From contig NZ_JBHSHL010000020.1 of NCBI RefSeq assembly GCF_042652965.1, positions 1 to 60,517 on the forward strand: a stretch of DNA of 60,517 nt. The letters run 5' to 3'. Both the position numbers and the translations under genes were made by a program. This document shows positions 51,314-59,603 of this stretch, piece by piece. Below the pieces are notes generated by a model. That model did not search any database and was not told the origin of the DNA. It worked only from the letters and a program-made list of their open reading frames with translations. The stretch's first letter is position 1. The number at the start of each line of letters is the position of its first letter. This DNA is from Filifactor villosus (GTDB lineage: Bacteria > Bacillota > Clostridia > Peptostreptococcales > Filifactoraceae).

Positions 51314-52129
51314 TTAGAGGTGAACAAACAAGTCTTCGTTTACCCGGATGGTACGTTGTCCATCTTTTTGGATCATATGGATCAGGGAGGTGTGGTCTTT
51401 GATCTCCTTATCTTCTCCGGGGTTTACTTCCATAAATACTCCTTTCGCAACCACACGGGCATTGAACTCTTTCATCAATTCTTCCATCCCTTTCAAAGTC
51501 CCTCCCCGTCGCATCACATCGTCGATCAGGATAACCTTGGAGTTCGGTTTTATAGACTTCCTGGACAAAGACATACTCTGAATCGAGCCGCTGGTACCCG
51601 AAAGGTAGTTGATGCTCACAGTCGGTCCCTCCGAGACCTTTATATTCTTTCTTATGATTAACAAAGGAATATTCATAGCGGCGGCGGTCATATGTGCCAT
51701 AGGTATCCCTTTGGTTTCAATCGTAACAACGTAATCCGTACGGCTGTAATCCAGAACCGAAGCAAAGACCTCCCCTATCTTGCGCGTATAGACGGGATCG
51801 TAGATCAGATCAATCAGATAGAGAAAATCTCCAACTAATTGGCGTTCGGGAAGCTCGATCTGTCTACAGAGTTCTTCCAAAAACGTCAGTGCCTTGTCTT
51901 TGGAAAGGTAAGGAATGTACTTGATCCCTCCGGCTGCACCGGCGATCGTTAAGATCTTTCCCAACTTCAGTTTCTCAAATATGTTCTTTACCACTACGAT
52001 ATCTTCGCTGAGCGTCGACTTTGCCGTATGAAACGTATCCGAAAAATAGCCCAGAGTATAGATGTTGTTAGGGTTATCCAAAAGCATCTTTACAATAGCG
52101 GCGATCCGTTCCGTTTTTTTTATCTTCAT
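51314..52129 (-). CDS. purR: Purine operon repressor PurR (Bacillus type)
   Basis: 271 residues. An N-terminal winged helix (MKIKKTERIAAIVKMLLDNP, with HTAKSTLSEDIVVVKNIF) is fused to a phosphoribosyltransferase-like domain carrying the PRPP loop VILIDDVMRRGGT. It represses purine genes when PRPP is low. The ATG at 52129 follows GGAGGTGG; the 60 codons of open frame before it have no support. Possible target in the window is purC, but no PurBox was confirmed there. Confidence 0.95.
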   Translation of the reverse strand: MKIKKTERIAAIVKMLLDNPNNIYTLGYFSDTFHTAKSTLSEDIVVVKNIFEKLKLGKILTIAGAAGGIKYIPYLSKDKALTFLEELCRQIELPERQLVGDFLYLIDLIYDPVYTRKIGEVFASVLDYSRTDYVVTIETKGIPMAHMTAAAMNIPLLIIRKNIKVSEGPTVSINYLSGTSGSIQSMSLSRKSIKPNSKVILIDDVMRRGGTLKGMEELMKEFNARVVAKGVFMEVNPGEDKEIKDHTSLIHMIQKDGQRTIRVNEDLFVHL

Positions 52130-52436
52130 AACCTTCCACCTCCGAAAACACATTCGAAATCGATTTAAGAAATACTGCATTGATCGAAAATTCGGATGAC
52201 GGTCCTTCCCCAACCAAACAACAAAACCTCCGAAACGCTTTATTCTACACAACTTTTGTTTTCCTCGAAAAAAAGAAAGCGGAAAAGATGCCATATTGTG
52301 TTTGTTCACAATCGGTTATTTCAACCTTCTCCTTTTATAAGCCTCGTATGTACATCGATGTTTCAAAGTTCAAAGCAAGGTACTTAAGGATTCGACCCCC
52401 TCTTCCTGTCATCTGTGACGAACCTCTTAAAACTCG

Positions 52437-52548
52437 ATACTATTATTCAACAGAACACTTGTATCATCTATTGTGCGACTACAAAACCTCATTTCGTCTT
52501 CCACGAAGTACAAACTACCAATGCCAATACTGCAAGGAACAACAGTAT
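52437..52548 (+). repeat. RUP-like miniature inverted-repeat element, diverged copy
   Basis: 112 bases from ATACTATTATTCAACAGAAC to AACAACAGTAT. The interior matches the family weakly (GACTACAAAA-type centre), so it is an old copy. It lies in the 1.1 kb gap between purR and murC. A 133-residue ORF over it (52180-52581) is not supported by an RBS. Confidence 0.55.
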
Positions 52549-52830
52549 TACACGTTACACTCGAAGAAAAATCTTTTTTAAAAGAATATTTCTTATATAA
52601 TAGCACGAATTAACAAAAAATAGAAGCCGTATATTCACTTGTATTGACATCTTTTTTGTCTAAACTGTTTTTCGTAAGAAGGAAGAACAACACCCGAACT
52701 CTACCGAGGCGATAAGACCACTCTCTTTCATTCTCCTATTATCGCGAGACCTCTTTGCCTTTGAACGCATACCTTGTCTGAGCGTTATTCGGATCCGTTT
52801 TTCTTATTTTCAACGGAGATCATTCCTCTT

Positions 52831-52942
52831 ATACTATTGTCCAATAGAGGTTTGGATATATTTATTCTGCGATTACGAAAATCCTTTTATTTTCTATCAG
52901 TTACACAACATTTATATCCACAACTCAAAGGAATCATAGTGT
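52831..52942 (+). repeat. RUP-like miniature inverted-repeat element, copy G
   Basis: 112 bases from ATACTATTGTCCAATAGAGG to GGAATCATAGTGT, same orientation as copy H. It lies in the divergent interval purR/murC. The rest of this interval (52130-53065) contains no recognised gene. Confidence 0.8.
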
Positions 52943-53065
52943 TATATTTCGGGCATTTCAACATAAGGATATCCAAAAAAATAACTTCTTATCGTTTGTA
53001 ACTTTAGGAACTTGTTCTGTCAGTGTCTAAAATATAGGAAGAGAAACATAAAATCCCACAAAAAC

Positions 53066-53099
53066 ATACTATTCTTTTCTCAATTATGGTATAATAATT
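53066..53099 (+). promoter_or_regulatory. murC promoter, apparently within a repeat-element left end
   Basis: ATACTATTCTTTTCTCAATT followed by ATGGTATAATAATTT. The first part matches the left terminus of the element family (copy A: ATACTATTCGTCATTTAAAT then TATGGATAA). Inside it TG-G-TATAAT (53087-53095) is an extended -10. It reads toward murC with a leader of about 130 bases. Confidence 0.5.
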
Positions 53100-53230
53100 T
53101 GAAATACTTTAATTTATAGTAGTTGTACTGCAAAGTTACGAAACAAGCCCTTTCCTCTGACGGTCGTATCCTGTTTGCAAAGGCTTGTCTTTTTAGCGTT
53201 CGGTATATATTGAAAGGGTGCATAAAATCA

Positions 53231-54583
53231 ATGAAGATACATTTTATCGGTATAGGCGGAATCAGCATGAGCGGTCTGGCTAATGTCTGCTTGAACTTAA
53301 ACTACACTGTTTCAGGTTCGGATGTGCAAAACAGCCCTCTTGTCGAAGATCTGAAATCCAAAGGTGCTTTGATCAACCTTGAGCAGAAAGCCGACAATAT
53401 TACAAAGGACATTGATTTAATCGTTTATACGGCAGCGATCCATCCCGATAATCCCGAGTGGATTGCGGCTAATGATTCGGGCATTAGGATGATGACGCGT
53501 TCCGAGTTTTTGGGGATGGTTATGAGTAAGTATTCAAATTCCATTGCGATCTCGGGAACTCACGGTAAAACTTCCACGACTTCAATGATCTCCGTGATCT
53601 ATTCCAACTTGTCCATGGATCCCACCATTCTTGTCGGAGGGAACTTACAAGATATCAACGGCAATTACAGGATCGGAAACAGCTCCAACTTTATTACGGA
53701 AGCTTGCGAATACTGTGACAGTTTCTTGGATCTGTTCCCCACCTTCGCCTTGATTCTCAACATTGAAGCGGATCACTTGGATTATTTTAAGGATCTGGAT
53801 CACATCATCTCCTCCTTCCACCGCTTTTCTCTAAATGTGAAACAAAATGGCTATGTGATTGCCAATGGGGATGATGAAAACGTGCGTTTGGCGACAAGAG
53901 ATATTGAAAACACCGTCTACTTCGGTATGGAGGAGGGCAACGATGCCGTTATCCGTTCGATCCGTTTCAATGAACAGGGTCAAGCGACATTCTCCCTCGA
54001 CTTTAGAGGGAAACTTATGGGTCCCTTTGAACTGCACGTTCCCGGCTCTCACAACATCTTCAACGCTTCCGCTGCAATCATGACTGCAATTTTAAACGGC
54101 TTGGAAGAAGAGGATGTAAAGAGAGGAATTTCGTTATACAAAGGTGTAGGACGCCGTTTTGAATACAAAGGTACCTATCACGGTGCCAGCGTCTATGACG
54201 ATTATGCCCACCACCCCTCAGAGATCAAAGCAACTCTGTCGGCAAGCCGATATTTGAATGCAAATAAAGTCGTCTCTATTTTTCAACCTCATACTTACAG
54301 TCGAACCAGGGAGTTACTCTCCGACTTCGCCTCTTCTTTTTCGGATGCGGACGTTATCATCATCACGGATATCTACGCTTCAAGAGAAGTCGATGACGGT
54401 TTGGTTTCGTCTAAGCAGCTGGTCGACAAGATCGTAGAAAATGGAAAAGAAGCCCTGTATTTCCAAAACTCGGATGAGATCGAATCCTACCTCCGCTCCT
54501 TCATAGGAAACAACGATGTGATCTTTACCATAGGAGCGGGCGACGTATATAAGGTGGGAGAATATCTGACATCAAAGATTTAA
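53231..54583 (+). CDS. murC: UDP-N-acetylmuramate--L-alanine ligase
   Basis: 450 residues, adds L-Ala to UDP-MurNAc in peptidoglycan synthesis. The N-terminal MKIHFIGIGGISMSGLANVC is a Rossmann domain, AISGTHGKTSTTSMIS is the ATP loop, FITEACEYCDSFLDLFPTFA and DDYAHHPSEIKATLSA are family motifs. The ATG at 53231 has GAAAGGG upstream; the frame to 53123 is extension. Its position divergent from purR-spoVG is common in Clostridia. Confidence 0.97.
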   Translation: MKIHFIGIGGISMSGLANVCLNLNYTVSGSDVQNSPLVEDLKSKGALINLEQKADNITKDIDLIVYTAAIHPDNPEWIAANDSGIRMMTRSEFLGMVMSKYSNSIAISGTHGKTSTTSMISVIYSNLSMDPTILVGGNLQDINGNYRIGNSSNFITEACEYCDSFLDLFPTFALILNIEADHLDYFKDLDHIISSFHRFSLNVKQNGYVIANGDDENVRLATRDIENTVYFGMEEGNDAVIRSIRFNEQGQATFSLDFRGKLMGPFELHVPGSHNIFNASAAIMTAILNGLEEEDVKRGISLYKGVGRRFEYKGTYHGASVYDDYAHHPSEIKATLSASRYLNANKVVSIFQPHTYSRTRELLSDFASSFSDADVIIITDIYASREVDDGLVSSKQLVDKIVENGKEALYFQNSDEIESYLRSFIGNNDVIFTIGAGDVYKVGEYLTSKI

Positions 54584-54697
54584 ATCAACTTGTTCAATGA
54601 CATAAAATCATTTTGTAGAAAGGAGAATATCTTATTTTTGTCAAATACTATGATCCGATCAAAGGATAGAGATATCGACTTTAACTGTCACCAGAAC

Positions 54698-54754
54698 ATA
54701 CTATTCCTTAGGGGATAAGTCACTGATATCGATCATTCAAACAGGTAATAGTAT
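54698..54754. repeat. 57 bp internally deleted RUP-like element
   Basis: Starts ATACTATTCCTTAGGGG and ends ACAGGTAATAGTAT. It keeps both termini but only half the usual length. It sits 24 bases upstream of the Ppx-like gene's start codon, so it could contribute to that gene's 5' leader. Confidence 0.55.
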
Positions 54755-54778
54755 AAAAAATAAGATCGGGTAATAAAA

Positions 54779-56278
54779 ATGGAAACAATCGCTATTATTC
54801 ATATCTGTTCTGATTCCGTCAAGATGATCCAGATAAAACTTAATAAAAACAACGCTTATAATCTTGTGGAAGAATATACGGAAGCGATCAAGATGACGGA
54901 GCATCTTGATTCCAACGGGAACATCCTCAGCAACAACATCTCCTCGCTGATCAACATCTTAAAAAACTATAAAACCATCTGCGATTCGAAGAAGATAAGC
55001 CGTATCATTACGATCGCGGGAGATGCTTTGCGAAGTGCCACCAATTGCGATATCATTGTTGATCTGATCCAAAAGAGGATCGATCTCGATATACAGGTCA
55101 TAAACCGAGAAAAAGAGGCGTATTACAATTATCTGTCCGTTTCAGCTTTTACAGGATATGAAAATGCGTTGATCATGGGCCTTGTAGGAAACCAACTACA
55201 GTTGATCCGGATGAAGAACCGAAAGCAGGAGGCTTATTTTTCCGTTTCTGTCGAAGCTCTCGATCCGAAAAACTTCGATCCTTCTTTTTCCGAAGAGCAG
55301 ATCCGCTTAGAAGTCGCTTCCATCCTTTCGACCATTCCTTGGTTGGAAGATGTCCAAGATCTTCCGGTCGTATCGATTGGAGAATTTATGGAACAGATGG
55401 CCAAGATCTCCATCATCGAAAGCTCCTATCCTTTGGATATCCTTCACGGATATACCACTTCCCTCGAGCAGATAGATGACATGTATCAAAAGAGCGGTTC
55501 TTCTTCTCCTTCACAGTTGAAACACTGGGAGGGCTTTTTCGAACACAACCGAAACAGTTTTCGCTCCCAACTCTTCTTTGTTTCGGAACTGATGAAGGCT
55601 CTGAATAAAGGTTCTCTTTGTCTGTGCAGCAAGGATGTCAAATACGGGGTCTTCTACGACTATCTTCTGGAGAGCAAGATCCTGATTATACGCAGTCCCC
55701 TGATGCACTCAATCGAAAACATCCTCAAGATCATGGAGCTCGATGCCCTGCACGCCTTCCAGATCCGGTGGCTTTCCATGGAGATTTTTATGAATCTGAA
55801 GCCCTATCTCGATATGGATGACGTCAGTGACATTGACCTGAACAATATTGTCAATACCAGTGCCCTGCTTCACGACAGTGGAATCATCATCAACTACTAC
55901 AACCATCATCATCACTCTTTCTGGGTGATTTTGAATGCACCGATCTGCGGTCTTTCTCATAAAGAACTGTTGATGAGTGCCTACACCGCTTCTTTCCACA
56001 GGAAAAACAACTCCTATGTCGACTTTGAAAAATACTCTTCTCTGTTGACAAAAAAGGATATCTCCATTATTGAAAAACTGGGAGTGATCTTAAAACTCTC
56101 GGAGTCCTTGGACAAAAGGATGGATAACGTTGTCAAAAATATCGACTTCACAATCACGGATACCGAGGTCATCATGGACTTGTCCGCTTCTACCTATCCC
56201 GATATGGAATTACGTGATGCGGAGCTTCTTTTGTCCGATTTTAAACGAGTCATAGGCAAGGATCTTATTCTTAAATAA
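54779..56278 (+). CDS. Ppx/GppA-like protein with degenerate active site
   Basis: 499 residues resembling exopolyphosphatase/pppGpp phosphohydrolase. The C-terminal HD-type domain is clear (ALLHDSGIIINYYNHHHHSF, then GLSHKELLM, compare LHEIGHFISYSGHHKHSAYL-like sequences). In the N-terminal ASKHA domain the phosphate loops are lost: the DIGSNS loop reads HICSDS and the GGGSTE loop reads MGLVGNQLQL. REKEAYYNYL keeps the glutamate region. It may be regulatory or use only the HD domain. No ppk is nearby. Confidence 0.75.
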   Translation: METIAIIHICSDSVKMIQIKLNKNNAYNLVEEYTEAIKMTEHLDSNGNILSNNISSLINILKNYKTICDSKKISRIITIAGDALRSATNCDIIVDLIQKRIDLDIQVINREKEAYYNYLSVSAFTGYENALIMGLVGNQLQLIRMKNRKQEAYFSVSVEALDPKNFDPSFSEEQIRLEVASILSTIPWLEDVQDLPVVSIGEFMEQMAKISIIESSYPLDILHGYTTSLEQIDDMYQKSGSSSPSQLKHWEGFFEHNRNSFRSQLFFVSELMKALNKGSLCLCSKDVKYGVFYDYLLESKILIIRSPLMHSIENILKIMELDALHAFQIRWLSMEIFMNLKPYLDMDDVSDIDLNNIVNTSALLHDSGIIINYYNHHHHSFWVILNAPICGLSHKELLMSAYTASFHRKNNSYVDFEKYSSLLTKKDISIIEKLGVILKLSESLDKRMDNVVKNIDFTITDTEVIMDLSASTYPDMELRDAELLLSDFKRVIGKDLILK

Positions 56279-56301
56279 TTTTTCAAATGAACTGTTCAAA
56301 C

Positions 56302-56326
56302 GGCCATTGTATGTACTTCAATGGCC
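56302..56326 (+). other. Hairpin between the Ppx-like gene and the glycosyltransferase gene
   Basis: Perfect 8-base stem GGCCATTG (56302-56309) and CAATGGCC (56319-56326) with no following T-run. It may attenuate or process a shared transcript ahead of the RBS AAGGAG at 56337. Confidence 0.45.
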
Positions 56327-56353
56327 TCCATTATATAAGGAGATTGATGCGCA

Positions 56354-57052
56354 ATGACTTCTAAAACAATTCTTCGATCCTTTCTAAAAGCGATCGCCCT
56401 CCTACCCGCTTTGATCTTACTCTCTATGGCTTCCTACGGCTATTTTCTCTACTCTGAGATTGTCCAAAAGGAACCTGTGCTGTCAAAAGTTGAAACTCTT
56501 CGTTCCCAAAAAGACTATGTCCTTTATAAAGACATCAGTCCCGATTTTTTGAATGCCATCTATTCCATTGAAGACAGAAGGTTTTACAAACACGGAGCAG
56601 TAGATTATCTTGCTCTGATGCGTGCTGTGACCCGAAACGTACGACGCGGAAGACTCAGCGAAGGTGGAAGCACCATCACCCAACAACTTGCCAAAAATAT
56701 GTATTTCAACCACAAACGAAGTTTATCACGCAAACTTGCAGAATTTTATCTTGCACATGAATTGGAAAATCTTTTGTCCAAAGAAGAGATCTTGGAACTT
56801 TATGTTAACATCATCTATTACGGAGATGGGTACTACGGAATCTCTCAAGCATCTCACGGCTATTTTCACAAAACTCCCAAAGAGCTCACTTTGAATGAAG
56901 CCAGTCTCTTAGCCGGGTTGCCTAACGCTCCCAGTCTCCTCTCCCTTTCCAAAAACTATACGGGAGCTCAAAGAAGACAGCAAGAGGTCCTCGAAGCCAT
57001 GCTCGATACCCGAACGATATCCAAAGAAGACTTTGAAGGCTTCCGAAAATAA
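56354..57052 (+). CDS. Monofunctional peptidoglycan glycosyltransferase (GT51)
   Basis: 232 residues: one N-terminal membrane helix (FLKAIALLPALILLSMASYG), then a GT51 domain with catalytic EDRRFYKHGAVD, GGSTITQQLAKNMYF, ELENLLSKEEILELYVNIIY and EASLLAGLPNAPS. It polymerises lipid II outside the membrane. No transpeptidase domain follows and the terminator comes directly after, so it is truly monofunctional (MtgA/SgtB-like). It lies in a cell-wall neighbourhood with murC. Confidence 0.93.
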   Translation: MTSKTILRSFLKAIALLPALILLSMASYGYFLYSEIVQKEPVLSKVETLRSQKDYVLYKDISPDFLNAIYSIEDRRFYKHGAVDYLALMRAVTRNVRRGRLSEGGSTITQQLAKNMYFNHKRSLSRKLAEFYLAHELENLLSKEEILELYVNIIYYGDGYYGISQASHGYFHKTPKELTLNEASLLAGLPNAPSLLSLSKNYTGAQRRQQEVLEAMLDTRTISKEDFEGFRK

Positions 57053-57055
57053 GAA

Positions 57056-57104
57056 AAGCTTGTTGTGGCGAATTTCAGGATCGACATCAACAAGCTTATT
57101 TTTC
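57056..57104 (+). terminator. Terminator of the glycosyltransferase gene
   Basis: AAGCTTGTTG (57056-57065) pairs perfectly with CAACAAGCTT (57088-57097), followed by ATTTTTC. A repeat element starts seven bases later. Confidence 0.85.
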
Positions 57105-57110
57105 TGTGTT

Positions 57111-57223
57111 ATACTATTTTTCAATAGAAGTGTGGATATATCTATTTTTCAATGACGAAAAACTATGTTGTCTTCTATAGCTCACAGATTGTTTATATCC
57201 ACTATTCAAAAGAATAGTAGTAT
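57111..57223 (+). repeat. RUP-like miniature inverted-repeat element, copy H (reference copy)
   Basis: 113 bases. The left arm is ATACTATTTTTCAATAGAAG then TGTGGATATA; the right arm is TATATCCACTATTCAAAAGA then ATAGTAGTAT, an imperfect inverted repeat of about 30 bases. TA flanks both ends, as expected for IS630/Tc1-mariner-type insertion. An exact direct repeat CTATTTTTCAAT occurs at 57114-57125 and 57142-57153. No ORF is encoded. It ends three bases before the stop of the convergent nucleoside-kinase gene. RUP of Streptococcus pneumoniae is a known element of similar size and target. Confidence 0.9.
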
Positions 57224-57226
57224 TAT

Positions 57227-58867
57227 CTATTCTTCCACCAAGGTGGAACCTCCGATAAATTCTCTCAACAAAGAGGTCGGAGGAATGTCCCTCTCATCTT
57301 CTATAGGGTCAAAAAACTGCAAAAACTTCTCCAGACGTTTCGTCTCTACAAATACCGGATCATTGACCACGATAGACGAGAGCATGGGATAAACCGTCTT
57401 TTTTAAAACACAAAGTTCATAGATAAGTGCCGAGTTAAACATCACATCCGCATTCTCCTGATATGGGAAGATGTATTTATCTTCGCCCTTTCTTAGTTTA
57501 TCAAAGGCACTGATAACGGTCTGTATACTCTTTCCCCTCGTTCTTGTATCTCTTGCCAGACGCCTGATCATTCTCAGGTCCGAAGTAGAGATTTTATTGT
57601 GGTCATCGAGGTTGAGCTGGGTCAATGGACTGACATAGATCCGAAACTTGTTTCCGTCGGGGATGTCTTTGGTCAACATAGGATTTAAGCCGTGAATCCC
57701 CTCCAGGATGATCGGTTGATCTTCATCCACCACCATTCGATTGCTCTCATGATAACGTTTTTTCCCTTCGATAAAATCAAATTCGGGAATAATGACTTCT
57801 TCTCCGGAAATGATCCTCTCCATATGTTCGTTGAACAAGGCAATATCAATCGCGTGCACCGACTCGAAATCATATTCCCCATTCTCATCCAGAGGTGTTT
57901 CTTCTCTCTCAACAAAGTAGTTATCCATTGAGATGGTGATCGGTTTTAATCCGTTTACCTTCAGTTGTACTTCCAACCGATGTGCAAAACTCGTCTTTCC
58001 TGAACTCGATGGTCCCGAAATCAGGATCAATCTGCCCTTCTCCCTGTTTTTGAGGATCATATCGGCAATCTCACAGATCTTTTTTTCATGAGCCGCTTCC
58101 GTGATACGGATCATCTCCCGATAATCCCCACTTTCAATGGAACGATTCAATTCACTGACATTGCGTACTTCCATAACCTCTCCCCAAGCTGCAGCTTCTT
58201 TGTAAACTTGGAACAGCTTCGGCTGAGGAAAAAACTTCGTCGGGACCTTGATTCGATCGACCGACGGTCCGAGAAGCACGATGCCTCCTCCATAAAGTTT
58301 GAGCGAAAATACGTCCAGGTAAGAGGTTGAAGGGACCGTATAACCGTAATAATAACTTTGCATATCACCCAATTTGTAAATATACGCATCCTTTGAGTCT
58401 TTATAGCGAATCAGGTCCAGGGAGAAGGGGCTGTCTCCCTGCTTCTCTATCTCTTCGATTTTCTCGGAAGAATAATAGATCCTCTCGATCGGAGCATCTT
58501 TTTTGACATATTCCCTCATCCTCTCTTCAAGGGCACAGATATCTTTTGCCTTAAGAGCTCTCTTATAGTGAACCCTAAAATAATTTCCCTTCAGCAGAGA
58601 ATGTTTCAACGTGATCTCCGCGTTTTCAAAAAGTTCGTGAAAACACTTTATCAGTAGAAAGGTAAGCGAGGTCATATAGATACGCTTACCGTCCTTGTTT
58701 GTAATATCGATATATTCTACTTCCGCATCCTTAACAATAGTATGATCCAAGGGGCGAAGCCGTCCGTCCACAATCGCAGCCATCGCCTTAGTGGAAAAAA
58801 GCTCACTTTCCCTCTTCCAATACTGTTCCAAATTTACAGGTTCCGACTTTGATGCAAGAATTTTCAT
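57227..58867 (-). CDS. Nucleoside (uridine-type) kinase with N-terminal TGS/tRNA-synthetase-like region
   Basis: 546 residues. The C-terminal half is a phosphoribulokinase/uridine-kinase domain: P-loop ISGPSSSGKTSFAHRL, SMDNYFV, DFIEGKK and EGIHGLNP. The N-terminal half starts MKILASKSEPVNLEQYWKRE and contains DHTIVKDAEVEYIDI and FHELFENAEI, as in the threonyl-tRNA-synthetase-like TGS and second additional domains fused to kinases in Clostridia and Bacteroidetes. Substrate unproven. The ATG at 58867 follows GGAGG at five bases. It lies 18 bases after lepB. Confidence 0.9.
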   Translation of the reverse strand: MKILASKSEPVNLEQYWKRESELFSTKAMAAIVDGRLRPLDHTIVKDAEVEYIDITNKDGKRIYMTSLTFLLIKCFHELFENAEITLKHSLLKGNYFRVHYKRALKAKDICALEERMREYVKKDAPIERIYYSSEKIEEIEKQGDSPFSLDLIRYKDSKDAYIYKLGDMQSYYYGYTVPSTSYLDVFSLKLYGGGIVLLGPSVDRIKVPTKFFPQPKLFQVYKEAAAWGEVMEVRNVSELNRSIESGDYREMIRITEAAHEKKICEIADMILKNREKGRLILISGPSSSGKTSFAHRLEVQLKVNGLKPITISMDNYFVEREETPLDENGEYDFESVHAIDIALFNEHMERIISGEEVIIPEFDFIEGKKRYHESNRMVVDEDQPIILEGIHGLNPMLTKDIPDGNKFRIYVSPLTQLNLDDHNKISTSDLRMIRRLARDTRTRGKSIQTVISAFDKLRKGEDKYIFPYQENADVMFNSALIYELCVLKKTVYPMLSSIVVNDPVFVETKRLEKFLQFFDPIEDERDIPPTSLLREFIGGSTLVEE

Positions 58868-58885
58868 AAAATCCTCCACTCCCCA

Positions 58886-59434
58886 TCAGTTTAAAAAGTT
58901 TGTTGTGATCTTGTTGAAGGGAAACAGACGGATGATGACCTTTCCGATAATCACATCCTCATTGACCATCCCTACATCCTCATCGCGACTGTCACTGCTG
59001 TTAAGCCTGTTATCTCCCATCACGAACACATGACCTTCAGGTACATCCGCTTCGATATCCCTATCCGTCACTCCATCTTTAATATAGGGCTCCTCCAACT
59101 TTTTATCATTTCGGTACACATCCCCATCCTTCACAGAGATATGATCTCCGGGAAGCCCGATCACCCTCTTTACCAAGTCCTTCTTCCTCTGCGGATCACT
59201 CTGGTCCAATAAAAGTTCAGACTCAAAGACGATCACATCAAGGTACTCGATCGGTTTGTTCTTATATGCAACTCTGTTCATGATCAAATAATCGTTCGGT
59301 TGTAATGTCGGATACATCGATACTCCCTTTACAATGGTAGGCTTTATAAAGTGAGTGATGGTCACCGCCAGTATTCCTGCAATGACAATGACCTTTATCC
59401 ATTCGATCAGTTCTTTTTTGATGTTTTGACTCAT
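58886..59434 (-). CDS. lepB: Type I signal peptidase
   Basis: 182 residues, membrane-anchored protease that removes Sec/Tat signal peptides. One N-terminal helix (VIVIAGILAVTITHFI), catalytic serine in VKGVSMYPTLQPNDY, catalytic lysine in LVKRVIGLPGDHISVKDG, and GHVFVMGDNRLNSSDSRD are all present. GGAGGAG lies upstream of the ATG. An extended -10 TGGTAAAAT lies about 40 bases upstream of the start. Confidence 0.97.
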   Translation of the reverse strand: MSQNIKKELIEWIKVIVIAGILAVTITHFIKPTIVKGVSMYPTLQPNDYLIMNRVAYKNKPIEYLDVIVFESELLLDQSDPQRKKDLVKRVIGLPGDHISVKDGDVYRNDKKLEEPYIKDGVTDRDIEADVPEGHVFVMGDNRLNSSDSRDEDVGMVNEDVIIGKVIIRLFPFNKITTNFLN

Positions 59435-59603
59435 ATGACTCCTCCGTAAGTTTTATTTTACACTACCTTTTATTTTACCACACAATACCGATTTGAAATA
59501 ATTTTTACACATTTTTTTTACATATTGATTTTTACATCTTGTTGGATATCTTACAAAAAAGGGTTACAATAAACTACGAGAACAGAGGAGATGAAATTAG
59601 GAT

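Noticed and set aside
52180..52581. 133-residue plus-strand ORF between purR and murC
   Set aside because: No RBS, unnatural composition, and it overlaps an old repeat element at 52437-52548.
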